NCBI GenBank assembly: GCA_964244065.1
Contig: CAXTHH010000021.1
Location: forward strand, 1-24,100
Source of the DNA: JASLDZ01 sp964244065
Lineage (GTDB): Bacteria; Pseudomonadota; Alphaproteobacteria; Caulobacterales; Caulobacteraceae
Length of the DNA stretch: 24,100 bases
Direction: 5' to 3'
The number at the start of each line of letters is the position of its first letter. Within the stretch, counting starts at the first letter, position 1. Both the position numbers and the translations under genes were made by a program. Below, in pieces: positions 6,737 through 14,948 of this stretch. The notes beneath the pieces were generated by a model. That model was given only the letters and a program-made list of their open reading frames with translations, did not search any database and was not told the DNA's origin.

Positions 6737-8466
6737 CAGTCGCGCTCCCGCAGGCCGTCCACCAGCGCCGACATCCGGGCCGCGTCGGCGTAGGGCAGGG
6801 GCGCGTACACGCCGCGCATGGCGCGCGCGAAGCGGTCGCCCCCGGGCTGCGGGCGCGGCGAGACGTCCAGGTAGGCCGAGGCGACGCCCGCCTCGCCGAT
6901 GCGGGCGGAGGCGGCCAGGGCGTCGCGCTCGGCGGCGGCGCGCCCGGGCGCGCCCTCGCCGTCGATGTTGGCGCGGCCGTCGGTGAGCACCACCAGCCGC
7001 GGCGTCCGCTCACGCGCCCGCTCGCCGAGCGCCAGCGCCAGGCCGGCGTCCAGGCCGCGGGACAACGGCGTGCCTCCGCCCCCTGGCAGGTCGGCGAGAC
7101 AGCGCCGCGCCCGGGCGAGCGAGCGCGTGGGGGCCAGCAGCACCTCCGCGCCCACGCCCCGGAACGCCACCAGCGCCACCCGGGCGCGCAGGACGTAGGC
7201 CTTGGCCAGCAGCAGCTCGATCGCGCCCTTGGCCTCGGCCAGCCGCTGCAGCGCCGACGAGCCGGAGGCGTCCACCACGAAGATCGTGGTCGCCTCGCGC
7301 GGCTGGACGAAGCGGCGGATCCGGAAATCCTCCGCGCGCAGCGGCAGGCGGGCCGGCGCGGCGCCCGCCGCGCGCAGCCGGCGCCAGGGCGCGGCGGCGC
7401 GCAGAGTCGCGGGAATGTCCAGCCGGTCGCCGGGGCGCAGGGCGCCGGGGCGCGAGCCGGTCGGCCGTCCTCGGCGCGCCGACTTCGCCCGCGCTCCGCC
7501 TCCTCCGCGCCCCGCCTTTGGCGCGGCGCGTGCACTGTCCGCGATGGCGGCTTCCAGGAGGCCCGGGGGCAGGGCCGCCCTGACGGCCTCGAGCACGCGC
7601 TCGACCGCCTGCGCCTGAGCGTCTCCCGGAGTCTCGTCGCCGTCGGGAGGCGCCTCGTCGTCCTGCGGCGATGGAGGCTCCGCCTCGGGCTCGGCCGCAG
7701 CCTCCGGCGCCGTCCGCGCGCGCGGCAGGAGCACCAGCCGCGCCGCCGCGCCGGCGTCCTCGTCCGTGGCCTCGGTGCGGCCGCACAGGGCGGCGTGCGC
7801 GCGCGCGGCGCGCACGGCCAGAAGCGGCGGCCGCAGGGAGGCGACGCCCAGCTCCGCCGCCGCGGCGCACAGCGCCTGGGTCAGCGCGTCAGGGACGGTC
7901 GTCGCGGCCAGCGCCCGGCGCGCGGCCGCCACGGGCGCGGCGTCCGCACCCCGGCCGGCGGGCTCTAAAGGGTCCGCCTCCACGTGCGGAAAGGCGAGGC
8001 GCTCGGTCAGGGAGACCGGCGAACGCTCCTCGTCGCGGCCCTCGTCCAGCAGCACCAGGCCGAGCCGCGCGGGCAGGCGCGCGGCCATGCCCTCACGCTC
8101 CAGCGCGACCTCGCCGGCGTCGAGCACGGCGGCGAGGCGCGCGGCGGTCCCGTCGTCGATCCGCTCGGCCATGGGGAGCACGACGACGCCCCCGTCGTTG
8201 GCCGCCAGCACGCCGCGGGCGATCACCGGCCGTCCCGCGGCCAGGGTGGCGGGCAGGTCGAGTCCGCCCAGCAGCCGGTCGTCCGCGATCCCGAGCGGGG
8301 CGCGCCCGATCGGTGCGTCCGGCGGCAGGAGCGCGCGCAGGCGCGCCAGCCAGACGTCCCGCTCCGGCCCCGGCCCGCCGCGCAGGCGGACGCCGCCGAG
8401 CCCGACGGGGTCGATGGCGAACAGCGTCGCGGCCAGCTGGGCGTCCGACACGGCCGCCGGCGTCAC
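6736..8466 (-). CDS. bchD: Magnesium chelatase subunit D (BchD)
   Basis: BchD forms, with BchI, the AAA+ motor that drives BchH to insert Mg2+ into protoporphyrin IX. The 576-residue product has an N-terminal AAA+-like half without a working Walker A (IGRAPLGIADDRLLGGLDLP). An acidic, proline-rich linker follows (about residues 255-290, with EPPSPQDDEAPPDGDETPGD). The C-terminal integrin I/VWA domain has a complete MIDAS: DASGS at about 399-403, Thr at about 466 in GGGTPLSRG, and Asp at about 496 in VVLTDGRANID. The start is a GTG (8466) overlapping the bchI stop as GTGA. A longer in-frame reading upstream of 8466 lies within bchI and is not used. Confidence 0.95.
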   Translation of the reverse strand: MTPAAVSDAQLAATLFAIDPVGLGGVRLRGGPGPERDVWLARLRALLPPDAPIGRAPLGIADDRLLGGLDLPATLAAGRPVIARGVLAANDGGVVVLPMAERIDDGTAARLAAVLDAGEVALEREGMAARLPARLGLVLLDEGRDEERSPVSLTERLAFPHVEADPLEPAGRGADAAPVAAARRALAATTVPDALTQALCAAAAELGVASLRPPLLAVRAARAHAALCGRTEATDEDAGAAARLVLLPRARTAPEAAAEPEAEPPSPQDDEAPPDGDETPGDAQAQAVERVLEAVRAALPPGLLEAAIADSARAAPKAGRGGGGARAKSARRGRPTGSRPGALRPGDRLDIPATLRAAAPWRRLRAAGAAPARLPLRAEDFRIRRFVQPREATTIFVVDASGSSALQRLAEAKGAIELLLAKAYVLRARVALVAFRGVGAEVLLAPTRSLARARRCLADLPGGGGTPLSRGLDAGLALALGERARERTPRLVVLTDGRANIDGEGAPGRAAAERDALAASARIGEAGVASAYLDVSPRPQPGGDRFARAMRGVYAPLPYADAARMSALVDGLRERD

Positions 8467-9512
8467 GCGGCGACCGGCTGCGCGGCGGGCGCGGCGTCGA
8501 ACAGGTCCTCGCTGGCCCGCGCGATGCGGGCGGTGGAGCCCGTCTCGTCCAGGGGATTGCGGCGCAGCCGGTGGCGCAGCGCCATCGGCGCCGCCTCGCG
8601 CATCTCGCGCAATGTCACGGCGGCCGCGCCGTTCAGGGCGGCGAGGGCGCGCGCGGCGCGCAGCAGCGTCAGCTCGCCGCGCAGGCCGTCCGCCCCCACG
8701 GCCATGCACAGGCGCGAGCCGTCCTGCAGCACCGTCTCGGGCGTCTCCAGCTCCGGCAGCCGCGCGCGGGCGGCCTTGATCCGCTCGCGCACCTCCGCGT
8801 CCGCGGCGGACCAGCGGGCGAGGAAGGCGGCCGGGTCGCGGTCGAAGGCGTCGCGGCGCCGCACCACCTCCACCCGGTCGGCCAGCACCTCGGGCGTGCG
8901 CACCTCCACCGACAGGCCGAAGCGGTCGAGGAGCTGCGGTCGCAGCTCGCCCTCCTCGGGATTGCCGCTGCCGATGAGCACGAACCGCGCGGGGTGGCGC
9001 ACCGACAGGCCCTCGCGCTCGACGACGTTCTCGCCCGAGGCCGCCACGTCCAGCAGCAGGTCCACGAGGTGGTCCTCCAGCAGGTTCACCTCGTCGATGT
9101 AGAGGAAGCCGCGGTGCGCCCGGGCGAGCAGGCCCGGCTCGAAGCGCTTTTCGCCGCGGGTCAGGGCCAGCTCCAGGTCCAGCGCGCCGACCACCCGGTC
9201 CTCCGTCGCGCCCAGCGGCAGGTCGACCACGGGGGTCGGCACCTCCTCGGTCTGCAGGCGCTCGCCGTCCGCCGCGGGGCCGTCCGGCTCGAACCACGCG
9301 TCAGCCTTGGGATCGCGGCGGTAGGCGCAGCCCTTCACCGCCGTCAGCGGCGGCAGGAGCGCGGCGAGCCCCCGCACCGCGGTGGACTTGCCCGTGCCCC
9401 GGTCGCCGAACACCATCACCCCGCCGATCGCCGGGTCCACGGCGGCGATCAGCAGGGCCAGCTTCATCTCGTCCTGACCGACGATCGCCGAGAAAGGGTA
9501 CGCCGCACGCAT
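8463..9512 (-). CDS. bchI: Magnesium chelatase ATPase subunit I (BchI)
   Basis: BchI is the active AAA+ ATPase of magnesium chelatase, the first committed step of bacteriochlorophyll synthesis. The 349-residue product begins YPFSAIVGQDEMKLALLIAA. It has Walker A GDRGTGKST (residues about 36-44), Walker B GFLYIDEVNLL (about 135-145), sensor region FVLIGSGNPEEGELRPQLLD, and the sensor-2 helices towards the end. Length and motifs match the family in full. It is first in the bchI-D-O unit and divergent from the DUF3422 gene. The 136-bp gap holds a weak promoter-like pair but no standard PpsR palindrome. Confidence 0.96.
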   Translation of the reverse strand: MRAAYPFSAIVGQDEMKLALLIAAVDPAIGGVMVFGDRGTGKSTAVRGLAALLPPLTAVKGCAYRRDPKADAWFEPDGPAADGERLQTEEVPTPVVDLPLGATEDRVVGALDLELALTRGEKRFEPGLLARAHRGFLYIDEVNLLEDHLVDLLLDVAASGENVVEREGLSVRHPARFVLIGSGNPEEGELRPQLLDRFGLSVEVRTPEVLADRVEVVRRRDAFDRDPAAFLARWSAADAEVRERIKAARARLPELETPETVLQDGSRLCMAVGADGLRGELTLLRAARALAALNGAAAVTLREMREAAPMALRHRLRRNPLDETGSTARIARASEDLFDAAPAAQPVAA

Positions 9513-9552
9513 GATTCGACCCGGTTCCGCCGCGCCCTCTGGCGCCGAGGCG

Positions 9553-9582
9553 AGCCTAGAACCGACCGGGCGTGCGAGTCAC
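9553..9582 (-). promoter_or_regulatory. Candidate bchI promoter
   Basis: On the minus strand GTGACT (9582-9577) is followed after 18 bp by TAGGCT (9558-9553), about 40 bp before the bchI ATG. TAGGCT is the same -10-like hexamer as before bchX. A nearby interrupted palindrome (CACAC at about 9586, GTGTG at about 9607) could bind a regulator. The evidence is weak. Confidence 0.3.
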
Positions 9583-9648
9583 CCTTCACACGCAGCGGGA
9601 AACGGTGTGCTCTGACCCGCCCGTGCCGGGGGAGGCGCGTCCGACCGC

Positions 9649-10935
9649 ATGACCCAGCTCCAGCCGGCGTTCCGGTTCCACACCCAGCGCGACCAGCTGC
9701 TGGCCGAGGCGCACGCGCGCCCTCCCACGCCGGCCGACGCGCCGCTGCTGGCCACGCGCATCGCCACCCTGTCCGGCGAGGCGGACACGCCGGTGGATCG
9801 CGCCCACATGGCGGCGCTTTGCCGCAAGCTGAGCGCGCCCGAGCCCGGCCCGGAGGCGCGCTGGTGCATGGTGGACGGCGGGACCTGGCGGCTGCGCTGG
9901 GAGCGGCACACGGAAGTCTCCACCTGGACGGTGTTCCACCCCGCACCCGGCGAGGCCGCCTCCTTCGCCGCCACCGCGCTGGACGTGGTGCCGCAGGACT
10001 GGCTGGCCGCCATGCCCGGCGAGGTGCTGGCCGCCGCGCACGTGGCCCTGGTCGACGAGGCGCCCAAGACGAGCGTGTTCGCCGAGGCCGATCTCGTGGC
10101 CTTCGAAACGGCGGGCGGCGGGGTGCAGGTGTTCACCGATTTCCGCCCCGGCCCGGACGGGTTCACCCGGTTCGTGGTCGTGCAGCGGGACGGCGGGCCC
10201 GTGCTGGCCGGCCGCCTGGTGCAGCAGCTGTTCGAGATCGAGACCTACCGCCTGCTGGCGCTGCTCGCCTTCCCCGTCGCCACGGGCGGGGCCGCGGCGA
10301 TCTCCGAGCTGGAGGCGGAGGCCGCCGAGGCCGCGGCCCAGGTGGCCCAAGCGGGCGGCGTGGAGGCCGATCGGGAGCTGCTGTCCCGCCTGGCGGCGCT
10401 TGCGGGGCGGGCGGAGTCGCTGGCGGCCGGCACCGGCTTCCGCTTCGCCGCCAGCCGCGCCTACCACGGCCTGGTGCAGGAGCGGATCGCCCAGCTGAAC
10501 GAGCGCCCGCTCGCCGGCCGCCCGGCGATCCGCGACTTCATGGAGCGGCGGCTCGCCCCCGCCATGCGCACCGCCGCCGCCGCCGCCGAGCGCCAGCGCG
10601 AGGTGATCGCGCGCATCGCCCGCACCACGCAGATGCTGGCCGCGCGGGTGGAGGTGGCCGCCGAGGCGACCAACGCGTCGCTGCTCCAGTCCATGGATCG
10701 GCGCGCCCAGCTGCAGCTGCGGCTGCAGGAGACGGTGGAGGGGCTGTCGGCGGCGGCGATCTCGTACTATGCGCTCGGCCTTTTCAAGATCGTGATGGAG
10801 GGCGTGTCCCACGTGCGCCCCCGCATCGATCCGACGCTGACGACGGGGCTGGCTGCGCCGTTTGTGGTGCTGCTGGTATGGCTGTTCCTGAGCCGAATCC
10901 GGGCAGGCATCCTGCGCGGGCACAGGCCCGGCTAG
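9649..10935 (+). CDS. DUF3422 family protein
   Basis: The 428-residue product fits the DUF3422 family, seen widely in proteobacteria without a defined function. The N terminus (FRFHTQRDQLLAEAHARPPT) and the block WERHTEVSTWTVFH are typical. The middle (about residues 215-370) is mostly helical and alanine-rich with probable coiled coil. Two hydrophobic helices close the protein (ISYYALGLFKIVMEGV and PFVVLLVWLFLSRI), so it is probably anchored in the membrane at its C terminus. The ATG at 9649 follows GGGGGAGG at about 13 nt, somewhat far. hemE begins 9 bp after its stop, so it probably heads a DUF3422-hemE-hemC transcript. A link to tetrapyrrole synthesis is inferred from position only. Confidence 0.88.
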   Translation: MTQLQPAFRFHTQRDQLLAEAHARPPTPADAPLLATRIATLSGEADTPVDRAHMAALCRKLSAPEPGPEARWCMVDGGTWRLRWERHTEVSTWTVFHPAPGEAASFAATALDVVPQDWLAAMPGEVLAAAHVALVDEAPKTSVFAEADLVAFETAGGGVQVFTDFRPGPDGFTRFVVVQRDGGPVLAGRLVQQLFEIETYRLLALLAFPVATGGAAAISELEAEAAEAAAQVAQAGGVEADRELLSRLAALAGRAESLAAGTGFRFAASRAYHGLVQERIAQLNERPLAGRPAIRDFMERRLAPAMRTAAAAAERQREVIARIARTTQMLAARVEVAAEATNASLLQSMDRRAQLQLRLQETVEGLSAAAISYYALGLFKIVMEGVSHVRPRIDPTLTTGLAAPFVVLLVWLFLSRIRAGILRGHRPG

Positions 10936-10944
10936 GGAAACGGG

Positions 10945-11970
10945 ATGACGTCGTCGAAGATGCTGCGCGTGCTCCGGGGCGAGCGGGTCGATCCGCCGCC
11001 GATCTGGATCATGCGCCAGGCCGGTCGCTACCTGCCCGAGTACCGGGAGCTCAGGAAGACGGCCAAGGACTTCCTGACCTTCTGCTACACGCCCGACATC
11101 GCGGTGGAGGCCGTGCTCCAGCCCCTGCGCCGCTTCGACCTGGACGCGGCCATCCTGTTCTCCGACATCCTGGTCGTGCCCGACGCATTGGGCCGCCGCG
11201 TCTGGTTCGTGGAGGGGGAGGGGCCGCGGCTGGAGCCCCTGGCGGGCGTCGAGCGGTGGGACTTCGGCGACGTGGACCGCGTCGTCCCGTTCCTGGCGCC
11301 CGTCTACGAGACCGTGCGCCGCCTGCGCGCGGAGGTTCCGGCTGACAAGGCGCTGATCGGCTTCGCCGGCGCGCCCTGGACGGTGGCGACCTACATGATC
11401 CAGGGCAAGGGGGGGGACAAGGATCTCGCCCGCCGCACCGCCTACGAGCGCCCCGCCGACGTGGACGCCCTCCTGGCCGTGCTGGTGGAGGCCACCGCGC
11501 GCCACTTGCACGCGCAGGTGCTGGCCGGGGCCGACTGCCTGCAGATCTTCGAGAGCTGGGCCGAGGGCCTGCCCGAGCCCCTGTTCGAGCGCATGATCCT
11601 CAAGCCCACCGTCTCGCTGGTGAAGCGGGTGCGCGAGCTGGGCGTCGAGGTTCCGGTGATCGGCTTCCCCCGCGGCTCGGGGGCCCTGCTCGGCCGCTAC
11701 GCGCGCGAGACGGGCGTCGACGCGCTGGGCGTCGACACCATGACGCCCGCCGCCTTCGCCCGCGAGCAGGCGCCCCCGGGCATGCCCCTGCAGGGCGCGC
11801 TCGACCCCATGCTGCTGGTCACCGGCGGCCCGGCGCTGGCGCAGGGCGTGCGCGAGGTGCTCGACGCCTTCAAGGGCTCGCCGCACGTCTTCAACCTCGG
11901 CCACGGCATCACGCCCGACGCGAAGCCCGAGCACCTCGCGGCGCTCGTCGACCTGGTCAAGCGCGGGTGA
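10945..11970 (+). CDS. hemE: Uroporphyrinogen decarboxylase HemE
   Basis: HemE removes the four acetate carboxyls of uroporphyrinogen III to give coproporphyrinogen III, a step shared by heme and bacteriochlorophyll synthesis. The 341-residue product is full length. It has the signature PPIWIMRQAGRYLPEYRELR (residues about 18-37), AAILFSDILVVPDALG, GFAGAPWTVATYMIQGKG, CLQIFESWAEGLP, the late GALDPMLLV, and FNLGHGITPDAKPEHL near the end. GGGAAACGGG precedes the ATG. The stop overlaps the hemC GTG as GTGA. Having hemE and hemC inside the PGC lets precursor supply be co-located with pigment genes. Confidence 0.97.
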   Translation: MTSSKMLRVLRGERVDPPPIWIMRQAGRYLPEYRELRKTAKDFLTFCYTPDIAVEAVLQPLRRFDLDAAILFSDILVVPDALGRRVWFVEGEGPRLEPLAGVERWDFGDVDRVVPFLAPVYETVRRLRAEVPADKALIGFAGAPWTVATYMIQGKGGDKDLARRTAYERPADVDALLAVLVEATARHLHAQVLAGADCLQIFESWAEGLPEPLFERMILKPTVSLVKRVRELGVEVPVIGFPRGSGALLGRYARETGVDALGVDTMTPAAFAREQAPPGMPLQGALDPMLLVTGGPALAQGVREVLDAFKGSPHVFNLGHGITPDAKPEHLAALVDLVKRG

Positions 11971-12902
11971 GCGGCATGCCCGAGGTCGTCCGTATCGGCG
12001 CGCGGGGCTCGCCCCTCTCGCTGACCCAGACCGGGCTGGTGCGCGACGCCCTGGCCGCCGCCAACCCGGGGGTGAGCTTCGAGATCACGCCCATCGTCAC
12101 CACCGGCGACCGCATCCAGGACCGCGCGCTCACCGAGGCTGGCGGCAAGGGCCTGTTCACCCTGGAGCTGGACGAGGCGATGCTGGCCGGCCGCATCGCC
12201 CTGGCCGTCCACTCCATGAAGGACCTGCCTACGCTGCTGCCCCCCGGCATCGTGCTGGCCGGCGTGCCCGCCCGCGAGGACCCGCGCGACGCGCTGATCT
12301 GTGCGAGGGAAGCGCGCTCCCTGGCCGACCTGCCGGAGGGCGCGCACATCGGCACGGCCAGCCTGCGCCGCCAGGCGCAGCTGCTCTCGCGGCGGCCGAG
12401 CTTCCGGGTCTCCATCCTGCGCGGGAACGTGGAGACCCGGCTGCGGCGGGTGGAGGCGGGCGACTTCGACGCCACGCTGCTCGCGCTGTCGGGCCTCCGC
12501 CGCCTGGGGCTGGACCATCATGCGCGCTGCCTGATCGACGCGTGGGAGACGCCCTCCGCCTGCGGACAGGGCGCGCTGGCGATCACCGCCCGCGCGGACG
12601 ACGCCCAGGCGCTGGCGCTCGCCGCCTCCGTGGAAGCGCGGGCCGCGCGGCTGGAGATCACCGCAGAGCGCGCCTTCCTCTCCGCCCTCGACGGGTCCTG
12701 CCGCACCCCGATCGGCGGTCTCGCCCGATGGGCCGACGGCCGCCTGCGCTTCGCGGGCGAGGCGCTGACGCCGGACGGCGCGCACGTCTGGCGGCGAGAA
12801 GGCGAGGGCGCCTGCGCGACCGTGGAGGACGCCGTGTCTCTGGGCGAGGCCCTCGGCCGCGAGGTGCGCGCGGAGGCGGGCGAGCGGCTCTACCGGGCCT
12901 GA
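11967..12902 (+). CDS. hemC: Hydroxymethylbilane synthase HemC (porphobilinogen deaminase)
   Basis: HemC joins four porphobilinogen units into hydroxymethylbilane, two steps before HemE. The 311-residue product has GARGSPLSLTQTGLV at the start and VHSMKDLPT with the catalytic Asp86. PAREDPRDALI, IGTASLRRQAQL and RGNVETRLRRV follow, and Cys245 in LDGSCRTPIG holds the dipyrromethane cofactor. The GTG at 11967 overlaps the hemE stop; an in-frame ATG three codons later (11976) is an alternative start. It ends convergent to the small membrane protein gene at 13000. hemD is not in the window. Confidence 0.96.
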   Translation: MSGMPEVVRIGARGSPLSLTQTGLVRDALAAANPGVSFEITPIVTTGDRIQDRALTEAGGKGLFTLELDEAMLAGRIALAVHSMKDLPTLLPPGIVLAGVPAREDPRDALICAREARSLADLPEGAHIGTASLRRQAQLLSRRPSFRVSILRGNVETRLRRVEAGDFDATLLALSGLRRLGLDHHARCLIDAWETPSACGQGALAITARADDAQALALAASVEARAARLEITAERAFLSALDGSCRTPIGGLARWADGRLRFAGEALTPDGAHVWRREGEGACATVEDAVSLGEALGREVRAEAGERLYRA

Positions 12903-12932
12903 ACCGCGGGGCCGCCTTCCCGCGCCCGCGCC

Positions 12933-12955
12933 CGTGTCTGCGCTCGTGTCTGCGC
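12933..12955. repeat. Two tandem copies of CGTGTCTGCGC
   Basis: CGTGTCTGCGC occurs at 12933-12943 and again at 12945-12955, one base apart (period 12), just after hemC. It is non-coding as far as I can see. Confidence 0.6.
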
Positions 12956-12970
12956 CGCGATGACGGGACG

Positions 12971-12995
12971 GCGTGCACGCGCGTGTGCGCGCGCA
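12971..12995. other. Alternating purine-pyrimidine tract (Z-DNA-prone) between convergent genes
   Basis: These 25 bases (GCGTGCACGCGCGTGTGCGC followed by GCGCA) alternate purine and pyrimidine without a break. Alternating GC/GT tracts of this length are prone to form Z-DNA under negative supercoiling. The tract lies between the converging ends of hemC and the 85-residue membrane protein gene. No clear intrinsic terminator is seen here. Confidence 0.6.
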
Positions 12996-12999
12996 GGGC

Positions 13000-13257
13000 C
13001 TAGAAGCGCCGTCGCGCCACGTCGGCGAGATGGAAGGGGAGGGAAGCGGTCACGGCCGCCGCGACCCATGGCCAGGGCGCGCTGGTCAGCGCCGCCCTCA
13101 GCGCCAGCATCAGGCAGGCTCCGGGGGCCAGGGCCAGCACGCGATCCAGCATGCGCCCCCGCGGCGCCCCGGGTCGCAGGTTCAGCCAGAGGAACTCGGC
13201 GGCCAGCACCGCCAGCACGAGGTCGACTGCGTGGCCGCCGGCGAAGAAGGCGGTCAT
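13000..13257 (-). CDS. Small three-helix membrane protein downstream of tspO
   Basis: The 85-residue product is mostly hydrophobic, with likely helices at about residues 10-28, 38-58 and 62-80 and a basic end (ARRRF). The ATG at 13257 is one base after the tspO stop, so translation is probably coupled. I recall similar short proteins in alphaproteobacteria but no function. Its place as last gene of the unit ppaA-ppsR-bchG-transporter-bchP-tspO suggests regulation with bacteriochlorophyll genes. Confidence 0.7.
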   Translation of the reverse strand: MTAFFAGGHAVDLVLAVLAAEFLWLNLRPGAPRGRMLDRVLALAPGACLMLALRAALTSAPWPWVAAAVTASLPFHLADVARRRF

Positions 13258-13258
13258 G

Positions 13259-13753
13259 TCAGCCGAAGGACCCGTTGAGGCGCACGACCTCGAGGTTGAG
13301 CAGGCTCGCCACCGTGACCCAGGCCAGGTAGGGCGCCAGCAGCAGCGCCGCCCGCCGCGAGAGCGGCCAGGTGAAGGCGATCAGCGCCACGATGGACAGC
13401 CACAGCGCCACCACCTCGACCAGCGCCCAGTCCGGCCGGCGGAAGGCGAAGAACAGCAGGCTCCACATGACGTTCAGGAAGCCGTTCAGCGCGAACAGTC
13501 CGATCAGCCACTCGCGCGTGACGGCGCGGCGGGACGCGCGCCAGGCGAGCACCGCCGACAGCGCCGTCATGGCGTAGATCGCCGTCCAGATGGCGCCGAA
13601 CGCCGGGTCCGGCGGCGTCCAGCCCGGCTTGGCCAGGCTGTGGTACCAAGCCCCGATGCGCGTCAGCGTGCCGCCCACGGCCGCCACCGCGGCCGCGGCC
13701 GCGGCGGCCACCAGCACCGCGCCGAGCGTCGAGCCGGCGACTTTGGCCCTCAC
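13259..13753 (-). CDS. tspO: TspO/CrtK tryptophan-rich sensory protein
   Basis: TspO (CrtK in older Rhodobacter papers) is a five-helix membrane protein of the mitochondrial benzodiazepine receptor family. It binds porphyrins and, in Rhodobacter sphaeroides, dampens photosynthesis gene expression in oxygen. The 164-residue product has the signature WYHSLAKPGWTPPDPAFG followed by IWTAIYAMTALSAVLAW, then NGFLNVMWSLLFFAFRRPDWAL and a final helix with LLAPYLAWVTVASLLN. The start is a GTG at 13753, 4 nt after the bchP stop. In Rhodobacter tspO lies beside crtIB; here it follows bchP instead. Confidence 0.95.
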   Translation of the reverse strand: MRAKVAGSTLGAVLVAAAAAAAVAAVGGTLTRIGAWYHSLAKPGWTPPDPAFGAIWTAIYAMTALSAVLAWRASRRAVTREWLIGLFALNGFLNVMWSLLFFAFRRPDWALVEVVALWLSIVALIAFTWPLSRRAALLLAPYLAWVTVASLLNLEVVRLNGSFG

Positions 13754-13757
13754 GACC

Positions 13758-14948
13758 TCACGTCGGCGCGAGGCCGAGAAGGTGGCCCATGTCCTTGAAG
13801 AAGATGCGGACGTGCGCGGCGTGGTCGGCCTTAACCAGTTCCTTGTTCATGTAGGCCTGCCAGGTCAGGCGCTGCACGTCGGGGTCCGCGCACATCTTGA
13901 CGAAGCCTTCGCGCCGCTTGTCGCTGCGGTACCAGAAGTGCTGCATCATCCCGAGCACCCAGAAGACCTTGCCGTGCACGCGCATAAAGCTGCGCCGCGC
14001 CTCGCGCAGCGCCTTCGGCTTTCCCGTGGCGAGGAAGGCCTCGGCGGCCGAGGCGGCGAGCCGGCCGCCCTCCATGGCGTAGTAGATGCCCTCGCCCGAG
14101 GCGGGGGCCACCACGCCGGCGGCGTCGCCCGCCAGCACCACGTCGCGCCCGTTGTCCCAGCGCTTGAGCGGCTTGAGCGGGATCGGCGCGCCTTCCGTGC
14201 GCACCGTCTCGCAGCCGTCCAGCGCCGAGGAGGCGCGCAGGCGGCGGATGGCGTCGCGCAGCGAAAAGCCCTTGCGCGCGCTGCCGACGCCGATGCTGGC
14301 CGTCTCTCCGTGCGGGAAGATCCAGGCGTAGAAGTCGGGTGAGAGGTGGCCCTGGTAGAAGACGTCGCAGCGCCGCCCGTCCCAGCCGCCGCGCCCGTCG
14401 GTGGGCGCGCGGATGATCTCGTGGTAGGCGAACACGCACTTGGTCTCGCCGCCGCCCTTCACCGTCTGGCGCGCCACCTGCGAGCGTGCCCCGTCCGCGC
14501 CGACGACGCAGCGGGCGCGCACACGCGCCTCATCGCCGCCGCGACCGACGCTGTAGCGGACGACGGCGCAGCCGTCGGGGTCGCGCTCAATCGCCTGGAA
14601 GCTGCCGGTGCGGCGCTCGGCCCCCGCAGCGGCGGCGCGGGCGCGCAGCCACTCGTCGAAGCCGTCCCGGTCGACCATGCCGACGAAGCCGCCCTCGATG
14701 GGCATGTCGATCTCGCGCCCCTTGGGCGAGATCATGCGCGCCGCCGCCGCCTTGGCCACCAGCATAGAGTCGGGGATGTGGAAGTCGCGCATCAGCCGCG
14801 GCGGGATCGCCCCGCCGCACGGCTTGATCCGTCCCGCCCGGTCCAGCAGCAGCACGCTGCGGCCCGCGCGGGCCAGGTCCTCGGCGGCGGTGGCGCCCGA
14901 GGGACCCCCGCCGACCACGACGACATCGTAGGTGTCCATTCTGCTCAT
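13758..14948 (-). CDS. bchP: Geranylgeranyl (bacterio)chlorophyll reductase BchP
   Basis: BchP reduces three double bonds of the geranylgeranyl tail of bacteriochlorophyll to phytyl. The 396-residue flavoprotein has YDVVVVGGGPSGATAAEDLA at the start, then DRAGRIKPCGGAIPPRL with the conserved CGG, and the FAD-binding VVLAGDAAGVVAPASGEGIYYAMEGG (residues about 270-295). The C-terminal end (FVKMCADPDVQRLTWQAYMNKEL) is typical for the bacterial enzyme. The ATG at 14948 overlaps the stop of the transporter gene as ATGA; a second in-frame ATG three codons on is possible. With bchG two genes upstream, the unit completes tail addition. Confidence 0.96.
   Translation of the reverse strand: MSRMDTYDVVVVGGGPSGATAAEDLARAGRSVLLLDRAGRIKPCGGAIPPRLMRDFHIPDSMLVAKAAAARMISPKGREIDMPIEGGFVGMVDRDGFDEWLRARAAAAGAERRTGSFQAIERDPDGCAVVRYSVGRGGDEARVRARCVVGADGARSQVARQTVKGGGETKCVFAYHEIIRAPTDGRGGWDGRRCDVFYQGHLSPDFYAWIFPHGETASIGVGSARKGFSLRDAIRRLRASSALDGCETVRTEGAPIPLKPLKRWDNGRDVVLAGDAAGVVAPASGEGIYYAMEGGRLAASAAEAFLATGKPKALREARRSFMRVHGKVFWVLGMMQHFWYRSDKRREGFVKMCADPDVQRLTWQAYMNKELVKADHAAHVRIFFKDMGHLLGLAPT

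Noticed and set aside
8467..9297. In-frame extension of bchD upstream of 8466
   Set aside because: It lies wholly in bchI, and its composition is unlike any BchD; the GTG overlapping the bchI stop gives the normal N terminus.
9586..9610. CACAC...GTGTG inverted repeat before bchI and the DUF3422 gene
   Set aside because: The arms are only five bases long and do not fit the PpsR pattern, so it could well be chance.
7671..11345. A very long plus-strand reading of over 1200 codons across bchD, bchI and the DUF3422 gene
   Set aside because: It crosses three well-supported genes in other frames, is repetitive in Arg/Ala/Gly, and has no recognisable domain. It is a stop-poor artefact of GC content.
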